From Pseudoalteromonas luteoviolacea (lineage in GTDB: Bacteria; Pseudomonadota; Gammaproteobacteria; Enterobacterales; Alteromonadaceae): a stretch of 64,000 nucleotides of DNA. Below are positions 9,439 through 19,300 of the stretch, piece after piece. The first letter of the stretch is position 1. The number at the start of each line of letters is the position of its first letter. The position numbers and the translations under genes are program-made. The notes under the pieces were generated by a model that ran no database searches, was not told the DNA's origin, and saw only the letters and a program-made list of their open reading frames with translations. The stretch is from positions 124,001 through 188,000 of the forward strand of contig NZ_JAKFZS010000009.1 in the NCBI RefSeq assembly GCF_021654285.1. The letters are read 5' to 3'.

Positions 9439-9696
9439 TTAGCGCGATGGTAGTTCTGTTACTTCTGGAAGCCCTCTATTCATATAACAATTTTGCTTCA
9501 TATAATTAAGTTGGCTATCGCCGACCGCAAAGCTGCGCCACAGCACTATGTCTGTGTTACCTAGACCGCCGCGAATATAGCATGTGATGAAATACCCGGC
9601 TTCTTGTGTAGCTCTAAGTTCATCAGATTTTGTTGCATTCGAATATACAGCAGATATTGCTAGTGCTGTACTTATCACGAAATAAGATAACTTCAT
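9439..9696 (-). CDS. Small secreted two-Cys protein
   Basis: 85 residues with a signal peptide (residues 1 to about 21) and a short mature region holding two Cys (FITCYIRGG and KQNCYMNRG) with an intervening Trp. The ribosome binding site AAGGAA is well placed. Likely paralogue of 9028-9258 in the same orientation, separated by a 180-base gap, so each may have its own promoter. Function unknown. Confidence 0.6.
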   Translation of the reverse strand: MKLSYFVISTALAISAVYSNATKSDELRATQEAGYFITCYIRGGLGNTDIVLWRSFAVGDSQLNYMKQNCYMNRGLPEVTELPSR

Positions 9697-10075
9697 TTTA
9701 TTTTCCTTAATGTTGATTAACTATCTTATATAAAACGAATATGAATTATAAAAAACAACTAATGATTAGTAATAAAAGTAACATTGCTTATTTAAAAATA
9801 GGGTTTTCAACACATTTTAGAAATGCGATTTTATAACTGAGATTGCTCATTTGATTTTTGGAGGTGGCAATAAATCATAGTCTCGTTAATTGGTGTGCTT
9901 AGAAAATGTCACCTAGGGATTAAATATTTCATATTTGAAGAGTGGTTAAGCAAGAGTTGAATTCGGGTGATGATTGTGTGGTGAGTTGAATAATTTATCT
10001 AAGGTTAATTATATGGCTCAATCATAAACAGCGGTATTTTGTAAATTTAAGATTTAAACTCACAAAAATGTGCCG
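9697..10075. other. Intergenic, nothing recognised
   Basis: About 380 AT-rich bases between two minus-strand genes. No supported ORF, RNA or repeat; presumably carries the promoter of the 9439-9696 gene. Confidence 0.5.
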
Positions 10076-10339
10076 CTACTTTATTTTTTTCTTCGTATGA
10101 TGGGCTCTTTTAACACTCCCATTTACTTGGTTTTGAATTTGGTCTATCTGGTTCACTAAAGACCGAGTATCAATTTTGCAATATATCAGCCATTTTAAAA
10201 AGTCCCTCATTTTGGGCTGACCCACGTCTAACTCATAGTTACTGACGGTTTCTCTAGATACCCCCAGCTTATCAGCCATCTCTTTTTGGGTTAAACCTGC
10301 ATTGACTCTCATGCTTTTGAGGTCGTCACCACTTATCAC
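10076..10339 (-). CDS. XRE-family HTH protein (GTG start)
   Basis: 87 residues starting with GTG, with AAGGA 8 bases upstream. The first 60 residues form a standard Cro/C1 helix-turn-helix (LKSMRVNAGLTQKEMADKLGVSRETVSNYE). The tail is basic (HHTKKKIK). It is divergent from another XRE gene at 10569, an arrangement common for phage-type or island-type repressor pairs. A short inverted repeat (CGGA/TCCG at 10364-10377) just upstream may be an operator. Confidence 0.75.
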   Translation of the reverse strand: MISGDDLKSMRVNAGLTQKEMADKLGVSRETVSNYELDVGQPKMRDFLKWLIYCKIDTRSLVNQIDQIQNQVNGSVKRAHHTKKKIK

Positions 10340-10363
10340 TTTGCTTATCCTTTTCCATTTTTT

Positions 10364-10377
10364 CGGAGATTTTTCCG
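10364..10377. promoter_or_regulatory. Possible operator of the 10076-10339 regulator
   Basis: A short inverted repeat, CGGA-6-TCCG, about 25 bases upstream of the GTG start in the divergent region between two HTH genes. Position suits autoregulation; the arms are short, so chance is possible. Confidence 0.2.
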
Positions 10378-10568
10378 CATGCCAAGTTTCATAATATTAA
10401 CATTGATTTTTCATAAGTAAATATTTGAGTGTTTTGTCGACTCAAACAGAGCTTTTACATAAATGCAGAAGCGGTTTATAAATCGACTAAACAGTAGGGA
10501 TTAAAGATTTTAAGTACTAAGTATCAAATTTTGCTTGTTATCGACAGCCACTTCTATAGGGAAAATGT

Positions 10569-10841
10569 ATGGTTAGTAGATTTATGAGACATGACGCAGT
10601 GAGACGCAGATTAGTTGTTAATAAGTTAATGTTAGAAATGCAGCATAACTTAAAATTCATCAGGAAGCGTAATAACTTAACGCAAAAACAGCTAGGCGAT
10701 AAGCTTTGTGTAGATCAGGCAACAATTAGTAACTTTGAAAACGGAAAAACTTATATGACGATAGAGCTGGTTTATGAAATGTACTTAATATTTGGCAATG
10801 ATTTTTCGTTACCCTGTATAAAGTACCTAGGTGACAAATAA
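10569..10841 (+). CDS. XRE-family HTH protein
   Basis: 90 residues with a basic N-terminal helix (residues 1-30) and a Cro/C1 HTH at about 28-70 (RKRNNLTQKQLGDKL, then QATISNFENGKT). Similar in style, not closely in sequence, to the regulators at 1793 and 10076. Divergent from 10076-10339 with a 229-base shared control region. Target unknown. Confidence 0.75.
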   Translation: MVSRFMRHDAVRRRLVVNKLMLEMQHNLKFIRKRNNLTQKQLGDKLCVDQATISNFENGKTYMTIELVYEMYLIFGNDFSLPCIKYLGDK

Positions 10842-11174
10842 CGAATATTATTTGAAGCGAGCAGGCTTGGAGGTCATGAAAGGGCTGTATGTTGAAGCTA
10901 ATAACTTGCATGAGTACTTTATGATTGAGGAAGGTGTACGTGTTTTAAAGTAATCACTTTTAACATATACATACTGTATACAGGTGATACAAGGTTTCAC
11001 TATGGGTTGTATGAAACTTACATAAGCTTCATTGCATAGCATCTTATGGAAAAATTAGAAATTAGCAATATAGATCATATTGACAGATGGTGACTTGGAA
11101 ATATAGTAGGAACGCAGCGTCTATTTATTAGGCAGTTTTGGCGCCGCTTCCACCCAAATTATAAAGGAATTATT
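10842..11174. other. Intergenic with one micro-ORF
   Basis: 333 bases between an HTH gene and a secreted-protein gene. A 25-codon plus-strand ORF (10876-10953, MKGLYVEANNLHEYF...) has a GGAGG only two bases before its ATG, too close to be convincing; it may be the end of a decayed gene. Otherwise nothing recognised. Confidence 0.4.
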
Positions 11175-11927
11175 ATGATTAATAAAATAGCTTTAGTATG
11201 TGCTGTAGTCTCTATGTCAGCCATTTCCAACGAAGTGATTTACGATACAGATGCGCAACCAGGTATTATTACGCAATATACACATGGTCCAATTTCTGAA
11301 ATTGAAGTACAAAGCCGCAGTGCATTACATCTTTCTGCTCGCTTTTTTGTAACGGATGCTGACGTAAACTGCCCCAATGCGCAGGTAATAAATGAAAATA
11401 CATGGCAAGTGTTGGCAGAGTTGCCTGTACAAGGGAATACTGCTATTACAGGCACATTACCCAGTGGCCTTGAGAGCATGCCTAAGTCTTTACAAATTAC
11501 TTGCCATAGTGACAGTACTACTTATACGGTTTATCACAAAATCCCAGCTGCACCGACCATTAACTGGGAGAGTCAGGTGACAGCCTCAGGTTGGGTAAAT
11601 GGTAGTCATGCAGGGTATTATGAAAATATAAATTATGTATCAGCAGCCTTCGTAAATAATAATGCACCAGACGGCCAGTGCACTTTTTCGAATTTAGTAG
11701 GGCAAGCCCCCAATGTCATTGAAAGCAAACAAGGACTGGCTTTTAATAGTGCGCATTTTAATACAGAAGGTGTAGCCTTAGCGGATGGGCAATATGTATA
11801 TAGATACGTTGTATCTGAAATTATTTGCAAAAATGCAGGTGGTACGACACGTGCTGTGGAAGCTTGGGATTTAGGTTACAATCATAACCCAGCACCAGAT
11901 AGAGATTATACCGTTTATTCATACTAA
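11175..11927 (+). CDS. Secreted protein of unknown function
   Basis: 250 residues. An N-terminal signal peptide (about residues 1-19) and a start supported by AAGGA place it in the periplasm or outside the cell. Four to six Cys are distributed in pairs (VNCPNAQ, ITCHSDS, GQCTFSN, IICKNAGG), consistent with disulfide-bonded beta domains. No catalytic motif or family recognised. It is transcribed alone and followed by two hairpins. Confidence 0.6.
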   Translation: MINKIALVCAVVSMSAISNEVIYDTDAQPGIITQYTHGPISEIEVQSRSALHLSARFFVTDADVNCPNAQVINENTWQVLAELPVQGNTAITGTLPSGLESMPKSLQITCHSDSTTYTVYHKIPAAPTINWESQVTASGWVNGSHAGYYENINYVSAAFVNNNAPDGQCTFSNLVGQAPNVIESKQGLAFNSAHFNTEGVALADGQYVYRYVVSEIICKNAGGTTRAVEAWDLGYNHNPAPDRDYTVYSY

Positions 11928-11968
11928 CCTTGTTAAGAAAAACTAACGTATAAGTTTTAGGTAGTGTG

Positions 11969-11992
11969 TAGAGGTTTTTTATTAAGCCTCTA
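11969..11992 (+). terminator. Weak terminator-like hairpin
   Basis: TAGAGG and CCTCTA arms flank a T-rich loop with a one-base bulge, 42 bases after the stop of the secreted-protein gene. The T tail is poor. Confidence 0.3.
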
Positions 11993-12007
11993 TTTATTCT
12001 AATACAG

Positions 12008-12057
12008 ACTGAATTCGTTTAGGCCTTTGTGATACCGGTAACGTATTCAGTTTTTTC
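12008..12057 (+). terminator. Possible terminator with long loop
   Basis: Arms ACTGAAT (12008-12014) and ATTCAGT (12045-12051) close a 30-base loop and are followed directly by six T. The long loop lowers confidence. Confidence 0.35.
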
Positions 12058-12651
12058 TAATCTATGAGCGCTATGGGCTAATATTATTTTAGCTCTATCA
12101 AGCTTATACCCATGGTTATACCATTTGACTATTATTTTTCTATTTAATATGCCGAATTCAGGTGTTAACTTATTTTGTTAACAACTATGGTTGCTTCTAT
12201 AGACCCGTATTTTATAAGCGGTTCTCAATAGTTTGCCTTCTCCAATGAAAATACAACTCTTTGAACCTACTAAGCGTGATTAACGATACTGTGATTATAG
12301 ACGCGCCGTTTCTTAATGTTCTTAACCTGCTTGCCTACGTAGAAGTAACTAAGGTTTATGGAGTCATTATATTAAGTTGAATAGTCTATCTTAGGGGGTT
12401 AATACTTGGATCTCGAAAGAGTGTATTGTTTTTTGTTTTCTTTCCCTTATATTGTTAATAAATGTTTTCATATAGCTTGATGAAGAACCTGAATTGGTTG
12501 CAGTATCAAAAATGATTATAAGCGTTATAGTAGTCTGTCCAGCTTAAAACATAACCTCGATGTTTAGAACGGTTACATTTATGGTTTAATGGGCCGTATA
12601 CAGTATATGAGACAAATCTAAAACAGTTGCAATACAAGGATATTTAACTAC

Positions 12652-14178
12652 ATGCTCAATCAGAAGCTGGATAACCTGACATTAGCGTCGCTAAGACGAT
12701 TTTTACCTGAGACGCTACCAAGAGAGTTTAAGCTGTGTTCTAGTAACAGGTATTTTTATGCTCTATATGATGAAGATACATTTAAAGTGCTCACTAACCG
12801 AGGCGAGCATAGTTTCGATTTATATGAATTGCTAGAGCTTTTGAGTGATGTATTGGTACTTGAAAGCACCAAACCAAAGCCCTACATGGATGCCCATAAA
12901 CATGTCAGTTATAAGCTACCAATCATATTGTGGTTACTAGAGGTTTCTGATGAAAATGCATTTGAAATACCTTTTAAGATGGTTGAGCACGCTTTTCGTT
13001 CTGAACTAGAAGTGGCTACAGGGTTTGACTCAATAGAAGGAATACGAGAATTACATCGGCAAAAGGTGTTAGACGAGGTGAGTTTCAAATTACCTTCAGA
13101 CAATACATATGCTGAAGATGCAAAAGTAATCAAACGCAAAGATTATAATAAAGTCGAATTAGGTACAGAGCTGCCAGAAGAAGAGCAGCGAGACAACACA
13201 CTCGTCAGCGTTAAATATGCAACTACGCGTCAGTTATTAAATACAGAGCCGAAACAATATATTAATCAGATATCAGAGTCTGTTAATTACGGCACTGCGC
13301 AATTGTCAATACCTGTTGATCATGTCTCCGGCCGGATAGAGCGTCCCTCTATTTTTGAAAAAGCGTTGAGCATTTTTGGTATTGAGGCTGAGAAAAAATC
13401 CAAACACGTTATGATTAGAGATTTACAGCCTATGGAAGAGCGTGACTTTTTATCTGACTTTAATGATTCAGACTCCGCATTTATTTTTATACATGGCTAC
13501 AATGTGCCTTTTAAAAGTGCTTTATATCATTCGGCACAATTAAAGTTTGATTTAGCTTATAAAGGCGAATTTGTGCTTTTCAGTTGGCCTTCATTTGGCT
13601 CGCTAAAAAGCTATGCAGGTGACAAAGAAAGAGCTGTTGGAGCGGGTGAACACCTTGCTAAATTAATTGAAGATATCTCTCATTCTGAGGTTAAAACCAT
13701 TTATATTTTAGCTCATAGTATGGGCAGCTATTGTTTATCTGAAGCGATTAAATACCTAGCGAAATCTGATCCGAGTGTACAGCCTAAATTAAGAATAGCT
13801 TTGGCCGCCCCCGACATTGACCGTGATGCTTTTAAAAAGCAATATGCAGATCGTTATCTAAGTTCGTCTGACGGCGTCTCAATCTATGCCTGTGAGAAAG
13901 ATAAAGCACTGATGATGTCTAGGCTAGTCAACAGCTCCGATCGTTTAGGGTTTTCTGATCCAATAACTGTAGTAGATGGTATGGACACTATAGATGCATC
14001 TCCACTGGCTAAAAAGTGGCTTAATAAGGTAAGGTTAAATCACTCCTATATTTTCCAGCATAACTACTTAATTACAGATTTATACGATTACTTTTTTTAT
14101 GGTAAACCTGCCAGTCAAAGGAGGCTCAAACCTATGTTGTTAGATGAGCAGAGATACTGGCAACTGCACCCTTGTTAG
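12652..14178 (+). CDS. Alpha/beta hydrolase, DUF900-like (copy A)
   Basis: 508 residues. The C-terminal half is a serine hydrolase of the DUF900 type: FIFIHGYN with the oxyanion His-Gly at about 281-282, nucleophile Ser356 in AHSMGSY, and later Asp/His candidates (VVDGMDTID, LNHSYIF). The N-terminal 220 residues are not recognised and contain no signal peptide, so it is probably cytoplasmic. It is the same length as the 30605-32131 protein and very similar to it. Here its SWIM partner is broken, yet the hydrolase frame is intact, suggesting it can act alone or with the other copy's partner. Substrate unknown. Confidence 0.8.
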   Translation: MLNQKLDNLTLASLRRFLPETLPREFKLCSSNRYFYALYDEDTFKVLTNRGEHSFDLYELLELLSDVLVLESTKPKPYMDAHKHVSYKLPIILWLLEVSDENAFEIPFKMVEHAFRSELEVATGFDSIEGIRELHRQKVLDEVSFKLPSDNTYAEDAKVIKRKDYNKVELGTELPEEEQRDNTLVSVKYATTRQLLNTEPKQYINQISESVNYGTAQLSIPVDHVSGRIERPSIFEKALSIFGIEAEKKSKHVMIRDLQPMEERDFLSDFNDSDSAFIFIHGYNVPFKSALYHSAQLKFDLAYKGEFVLFSWPSFGSLKSYAGDKERAVGAGEHLAKLIEDISHSEVKTIYILAHSMGSYCLSEAIKYLAKSDPSVQPKLRIALAAPDIDRDAFKKQYADRYLSSSDGVSIYACEKDKALMMSRLVNSSDRLGFSDPITVVDGMDTIDASPLAKKWLNKVRLNHSYIFQHNYLITDLYDYFFYGKPASQRRLKPMLLDEQRYWQLHPC

Positions 14179-14199
14179 TTGAGTATAAATGGGCATGTG

Positions 14200-14949
14200 T
14201 ATTGCTTTTTGAGATTGTATTTTATACTTCACCCTGTGAAACAAGTGCAGAATATGACATTAAGCAGCTGTTTGGCCGTGAGAAAGTGGCGCTATTCAAG
14301 AGGTAATGTAAGGATCTAAAGGTCATTGCGCTAATTAGACCCTGAAGCACTTGGTGGGTGGACGTGTAATGGTTCTACTTCGGGCTACCGATCAATGTGT
14401 AAGTATATAGTTGTCACAGCATTGACTTTGTTGAGAGCTTAATCGGGCATAAAAATCGCATATACAGTCTCGCAAATAGCAATCAAGCAGTATTTGAATG
14501 CAGCCTAAACGAAAAAACTCAGATGTTTTGATGAATATGTAACATATAGTTTAAAGATGACTTTCTTTGGCTGAAGATGCTAGGCAAAGCTCAGATATTA
14601 AAGTGCTGTGTGAGCGATAAAAAGTTTAATTGTTTTATAACCAAGGTGCTCGTGCTAATGGGGATTTGGGAATGGCGATACTCAGTACGTTTTTTTGAAC
14701 TTCTTAATAGAGGGCTGAACTTCTCATCAATCATTCAAACTCTAAATTTATATGAGTAACTCGTTTAGTAAAATCAATTTGGCTAATAATGACGCATGCC
14801 AAGATGACATTAGTTTACTCTTCAATTTAGTGAAAAGGCTAATAAGTGCGATGCACGTGCAGCTTTATCAATTAATGGGCAACCTAGCGCACAGTAATGA
14901 GCGTAAACACCATATATTTGCACGGTATCAGGCACTTTGTCCGGATTAG
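14200..14949 (+). pseudogene. Decayed SWIM-protein gene (copy A)
   Basis: Homologous to the 570-residue SWIM gene at 32199-33911, but with stops, frameshifts and a large internal deletion (about 0.75 kb instead of 1.7 kb). Recognisable pieces are the start region (GACATTAAGCAGCTGT), the zinc-finger region near 14360-14410, an ATTTGGGAATGGCGA block near 14665, and the C-terminal end (TTATCAATTAATGGGCAACC near 14863). In the zinc-finger block the second Cys codon has become Gly and the His codon Tyr, so metal binding is lost. The two short ORFs at 14577-14759 and 14752-14949 are parts of it. Confidence 0.75.
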
Positions 14950-15023
14950 AATTTAAATACAAAAGTAGCAATAAGGAATGAGAATGTTACTAAAAACACA
15001 CTATGACTGTTCGCCAAGTTAAT

Positions 15024-15053
15024 TTGACGCAAATAGGTGTAATTTATTGTAAT
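15024..15053 (+). promoter_or_regulatory. Candidate promoter/operator of the CARF operon
   Basis: TTGACG (15024-15029) is followed after 18 bases by TGTAAT (15048-15053), a plausible sigma-70 promoter. The 16-mer at 15038-15053 (TGTAAT-4-TGTAAT) recurs with one mismatch upstream of zorA at 34087-34102. Confidence 0.4.
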
Positions 15054-15111
15054 ATATATTAATCTTCTTTCGTTTCTAGTAATCAAATGCTTATGAAAAA
15101 AAGGAAGTTTG

Positions 15112-16245
15112 ATGAAACATGTATTATTGATTGTCACAGGTGCCAGTCCGCAAGTTTTGACTGAAACATTATATGCATTGCATCAGCAAGAAAAGCCCCT
15201 CCCAGAAGAGATCTTTGTTATTACAACCCAAGATTCCAAAGCATTATTAATAGAAGGGCTTTTTGAAAAATCGCACTTTTTTAATTTAATCAAAGATTTT
15301 CGGCTTCCGAATATTAAATTTTCAGAAAACAATATATGGGTTATTGAAGATGCGCAAGGTAATTTAGTTGACGATGCTAAGACTGAGGCCGAACAAACTT
15401 TTATGGCCGACTTTATAACGCGAAAAGTATTTGAGTTAACCAGTGATGACAGTATTAGTATACACGCTTCAATTGCTGGTGGCAGAAAGACAATGGCATT
15501 TTATTTGGGCTATGCCATGTCATTACTTGGTCGCGAGCAAGACAGCTTAAGCCATGTTTTTGTTAGCGAAGAGTTTGAGTTTGTCAAAGACTTTTATTAC
15601 CCAACTCTAAGCTCTCATACCGTCTATAACAAAAATCTACAAAAAGACGTTGATTGCAAAGACGCAGTTGTTACATTGGCCGAAATTCCATTTGTAAGAA
15701 TGCGAAACTCACTAAATGATGCCCTAATTACAAATATGCAAAATGCATCGTTTAGTCAAACGGTTGCAAGCTTAAATTCAGTCAATCAAGAAGAGTTAAG
15801 GCTAGAAATAAATACCACAGCTAAAACATTAAAATTTATGGGAGTAGAAATAAAGTTGACAGCGAAAGAGCTCGCTTTTTATCTGTGGCTTATAGAGATA
15901 TCTGAATCAAAAATAGGTGCTGTTGTTGTCGATCGTTATTTTGAGGAAAGCACAGAACATGCCGAACATTTCTTAGGAAAGTATGAAGTCTTGGGGGCAG
16001 ACCCAAGAGTCTACAACACATTTAATATTGAGGTAGAAGACTTTAAAGACGGTGACTTAACGCACCTTAAGGCTATGCAACGTGACTTTGTACAACAAAC
16101 ACGAAGCCAAATTAATAAGAAAATAAGTCATAAATTACCAAAATTGATAGCTGAGACAATACAAGTTAAATCAATGTCGAAAGAGCAAGAAACGCATTAT
16201 AAAACAGACTTTAAAGCCGATAATATATTAATAAGTATTAACTGA
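15112..16245 (+). CDS. CARF-domain protein, Cas_NE0113/Csm6-like ring nuclease type
   Basis: 377 residues. The N-terminal about 200 residues match the CARF family known as Cas_NE0113 (PF09623; often annotated CRISPR-associated ring nuclease): VTGASPQVLTETLYAL at 8-23 and SIAGGRKTMAFYLGYA around 121-136, the ligand-loop GGRKT being residues 123-127. These domains bind, and sometimes cleave, cyclic oligoadenylates. Residues about 228-290 (TLKFMGVEIKLTAKELAFYLWL) look like a winged helix of the OmpR style, so the protein may couple a nucleotide signal to DNA binding. ATG at 15112 has AAGGAAG upstream. It leads the hsdR-hsdM operon; no cas genes or CRISPR array lie nearby. Confidence 0.8.
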   Translation: MKHVLLIVTGASPQVLTETLYALHQQEKPLPEEIFVITTQDSKALLIEGLFEKSHFFNLIKDFRLPNIKFSENNIWVIEDAQGNLVDDAKTEAEQTFMADFITRKVFELTSDDSISIHASIAGGRKTMAFYLGYAMSLLGREQDSLSHVFVSEEFEFVKDFYYPTLSSHTVYNKNLQKDVDCKDAVVTLAEIPFVRMRNSLNDALITNMQNASFSQTVASLNSVNQEELRLEINTTAKTLKFMGVEIKLTAKELAFYLWLIEISESKIGAVVVDRYFEESTEHAEHFLGKYEVLGADPRVYNTFNIEVEDFKDGDLTHLKAMQRDFVQQTRSQINKKISHKLPKLIAETIQVKSMSKEQETHYKTDFKADNILISIN

Positions 16246-16314
16246 TTTTACTTTTTCCGGCTTAAGGAAAAATCAACTCATCGCCCGAAAAATTTGGCAA
16301 CTAGGAAGAATAAA

Positions 16315-19300
16315 GTGATTAAAAATTCAATGAACTTTGAACATATTCGTGAACGTTGGCCACAAGAGCATCAATTACTCGCTTACGCAGAGCAATATGT
16401 CATTACTGATCCCCAAAGTGCACTAGTGAAAATGCGCTGTTTTGCCGAGAAAGTAGTAGGGTACTTGTATCAAGAGCTTAAGCTCCCAATTTACGCCAAC
16501 GCAAACATTTTTGATAAACTAACAGCTGATGTATTTACATCAACAGTACCCAACCTTATTACAGAAAAACTGCATGCAATTCGTAAAAGTGGTAACCAAG
16601 CAGCGCACGAAGGTAAAGTAAGCCAACAGCAAGCCATTTGGATTTTAAAAGAGAGTTATTTCGTCGCCTGTTATTTATTTATGGCTTATGCCAATGGCAA
16701 ACAGAGTGAATGTCCACAGTTCACCGAACCAACTCAATCAAAGCCAGATGAGCAAAAAGCCACAGAGTTTGCACAAAAGAACTACCAACTTAAAAAGCAA
16801 CTTGCTGAAAACGAAAAGCGCTTAAAGCTTGCTCTTAAAGAACTGGAAGTCTCACAAGAGGCACAAATGCAGGCACAAATTGAGGCGGCAAAATTAAAGC
16901 AAGCAATAGATGACGATAAACTCAGGGCAGTGCAAGCTCGCAATAAACAGATTACTTCAAGCTTTGATTTTAATGAAGCGGAAACCCGTGCTCGCATTAT
17001 TGATATGGACTTACGGGCAGCAGGGTGGAATGTCTCGCTTGATAAATCATCAACCGACGAAGTGGGCAAGGAAATAAAAGTAGATGGGCAACCTACAGAG
17101 ACAAGTATTGGTTATATAGATTATGTCCTGTGGGATAATGACGGCAAGCCACTGGCTGTTATCGAAGCCAAAGCAGCTCGCGAGAATATTGAAAAAGGTC
17201 GCCAACAAGCTATTTTATACGCTGATAGCTTGGAGAAAAAGCATGGCCAGCGCCCAGTGGTGTTTTATTCAAACGGCTACGACATTAAAATACTCGATGA
17301 CAAGCAAGGTTATCAGCCAAGACGCCTATATGGGTACTATTCAAAAGACAGCTTGCAATACCTAATTAAACAACGCAACCTTAAAAAAGATCTCACCGCT
17401 ACCCCAATAGACCTAAAGGTCGCTGGGCGCGATTACCAAATAGAAAGTATTACACGCGTATGTGAACGTTTTAAACAAAAACACCGTAAAGCCTTAGTTG
17501 TGCAAGCAACGGGTACAGGTAAGACGCGCGTATCAATTGCCCTAGCAAAACGCTTGCTAGATGCTGGTTGGGCAAAACGCGTGCTGTTTTTATGTGACCG
17601 AAAAGAGCTACGCAAGCAAGCGGCCAATGCGTTTAACGAGCACACTAATGAGCCCACTTATGTTGTCGGTAAGAGTAAAAAAACACTTGCTAATAGTGCG
17701 CGCGTATTTATAGCTACATACCCAGGCATGATGCGAATTTTCCAACAATATGATGTGGGTTATTTTGACTTAATTGTTGCCGATGAGTCGCACCGTTCAA
17801 TTTATAATATTTACGGTGATATTTTTAAATACTTTGATGCGCTAGAGGTTGGCTTAACTGCAACACCGGTTGAAATGGTTTCGCGTTCAACTTGTGAGTT
17901 ATTTGGCTGTGACTTTAAAAAGCCAACCGCCAACTATCCACTTGAGCGGGCTATTGAAGAAGAAAACCTCGTGCCATACAAGATAGTGAGCTTTACCACT
18001 AAGTTTCTTCGTGATGGGATCAAAGCTGATAAACTCACTGATGAGCAAATAGCACAGCTTGAAGAGCAAGGTGTAGATCCGAACGAGCTCGACTTTGACG
18101 CCAAGCAAATTGACGAAGCTGTGCGTAACAAAGGCACAAACCGAGTTATTTTGCGCAACCTGATGGAAAAAGGTCTGCGAGATATTGACGGCCAATTGCC
18201 AGGCAAGTCCATTGTGTTTGCTCGCAACATCGCACATGCTGAGCTGCTGGCTACTTTGTTTGGGGAAATGTACCCACAATTTGGTAGTAACTTCTGTCGT
18301 GTTATTCACTCCAAATACGAACGTGCCGATGAGCTTATTGATAACTTTAAATCAACCGAAGACGGCAGTGTGCGTATCGCGGTGTCAGTTGACATGCTCG
18401 ACACAGGTATTGATGTACCAGAAGTAGTTAATCTGGTATTTGCCAAACCAATCAAGTCAAAAGTAAAGTTTTGGCAAATGATCGGCCGTGGTACGCGCTT
18501 GTGTAATGACTTATATGGCCCGGGTATGGATAAATCACATTTCTTGATTTTTGACCACTGGGAAAACTTTGCTTACTTTGATGAAGATCCTGAGGAGGTT
18601 GACCCATCACAAGCCAAATCGCTCTCGCAAAAGTTATTTGAAGCGCGATTAAACTTAGCTGAGCAGGCTCTAAACAAAGCAGATGTAGCCAGTTTTGAAG
18701 CAGTCATTGCACTTATTCATCAAGACATAACTGCACTCGATATGAATACCATCGCGGTGCGTGATAGCTGGCAAGCGGTTGAAACCTGTAAAAATTTGCC
18801 TGCACTAAACCAGTTTCCCCCCAGTATTAAGCAATTATTGTGGAGCGATGTAGCACCACTCATGCAGTGGCGTAACATTATGGGGCAAAGTGAGGCGTAT
18901 CGTTTTGATACAGAGATGGCAATATTGCAAACATTGCTCTATCGCGATAAAGGCGATATAGATCTGGTCAAAAGCCCCATGTTAAAAAAAGTGGGCAGCT
19001 TACAAATGCACCTAAACGAAGTACGCGTTAAGGCCAGCGACATCGCAATAATACAAGCAGAACCATACTGGCAAGACTTAACCTTTGCTGCCCTTGAGCA
19101 AAGCCGAGTTGCGCTGCGTGGTATTATTCATTTACGCGACAAAGAAAGTACCGTGCCAGAGCCTGTACAAGTACTCGACATTAAAGAGGAGGAAGTTGAG
19201 TACCAAATTGAAGAGCGCGCAGCCAATATTGTCTCTATTGATTATCAAATTTATAAAAAAGAAGTGGAGCAAACCTTGGCTCCGCTATTTGGGAGCGACG

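Larger units (their letters stand above)
11928..12417. other. Intergenic, two terminator-like hairpins
   Basis: 490 bases downstream of the secreted-protein gene. It contains the hairpins listed separately at 11969-11992 and 12008-12057; the remainder shows no ORF or RNA I can support. The repeat unit begins at about 12418. Confidence 0.5.
12418..14949 (+). repeat. Copy A of duplicated hydrolase/SWIM module
   Basis: This segment is homologous to 30359-33911: about 235 bases of 5' flank (both begin AGAGTGTATTGTTTTTTG and share GTATACAGTATATGAGA close to the start codon), the 508-residue hydrolase gene, and the SWIM-protein gene. In copy A the SWIM gene is shortened and broken. Nucleotide similarity is high in the hydrolase gene and lower in the flank and SWIM part, so the duplication is not recent. 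Confidence 0.85.

Noticed and set aside
10848-11042. 64-codon minus-strand ORF
   Set aside because: Cys/Tyr-rich without domain, no ribosome binding site, overlaps neighbouring control region.
17899-18309. 136-codon ORF on the minus strand inside hsdR
   Set aside because: It lies wholly within a strongly supported helicase gene, has no ribosome binding site or recognisable motif, and other antisense frames in hsdR are similarly open.
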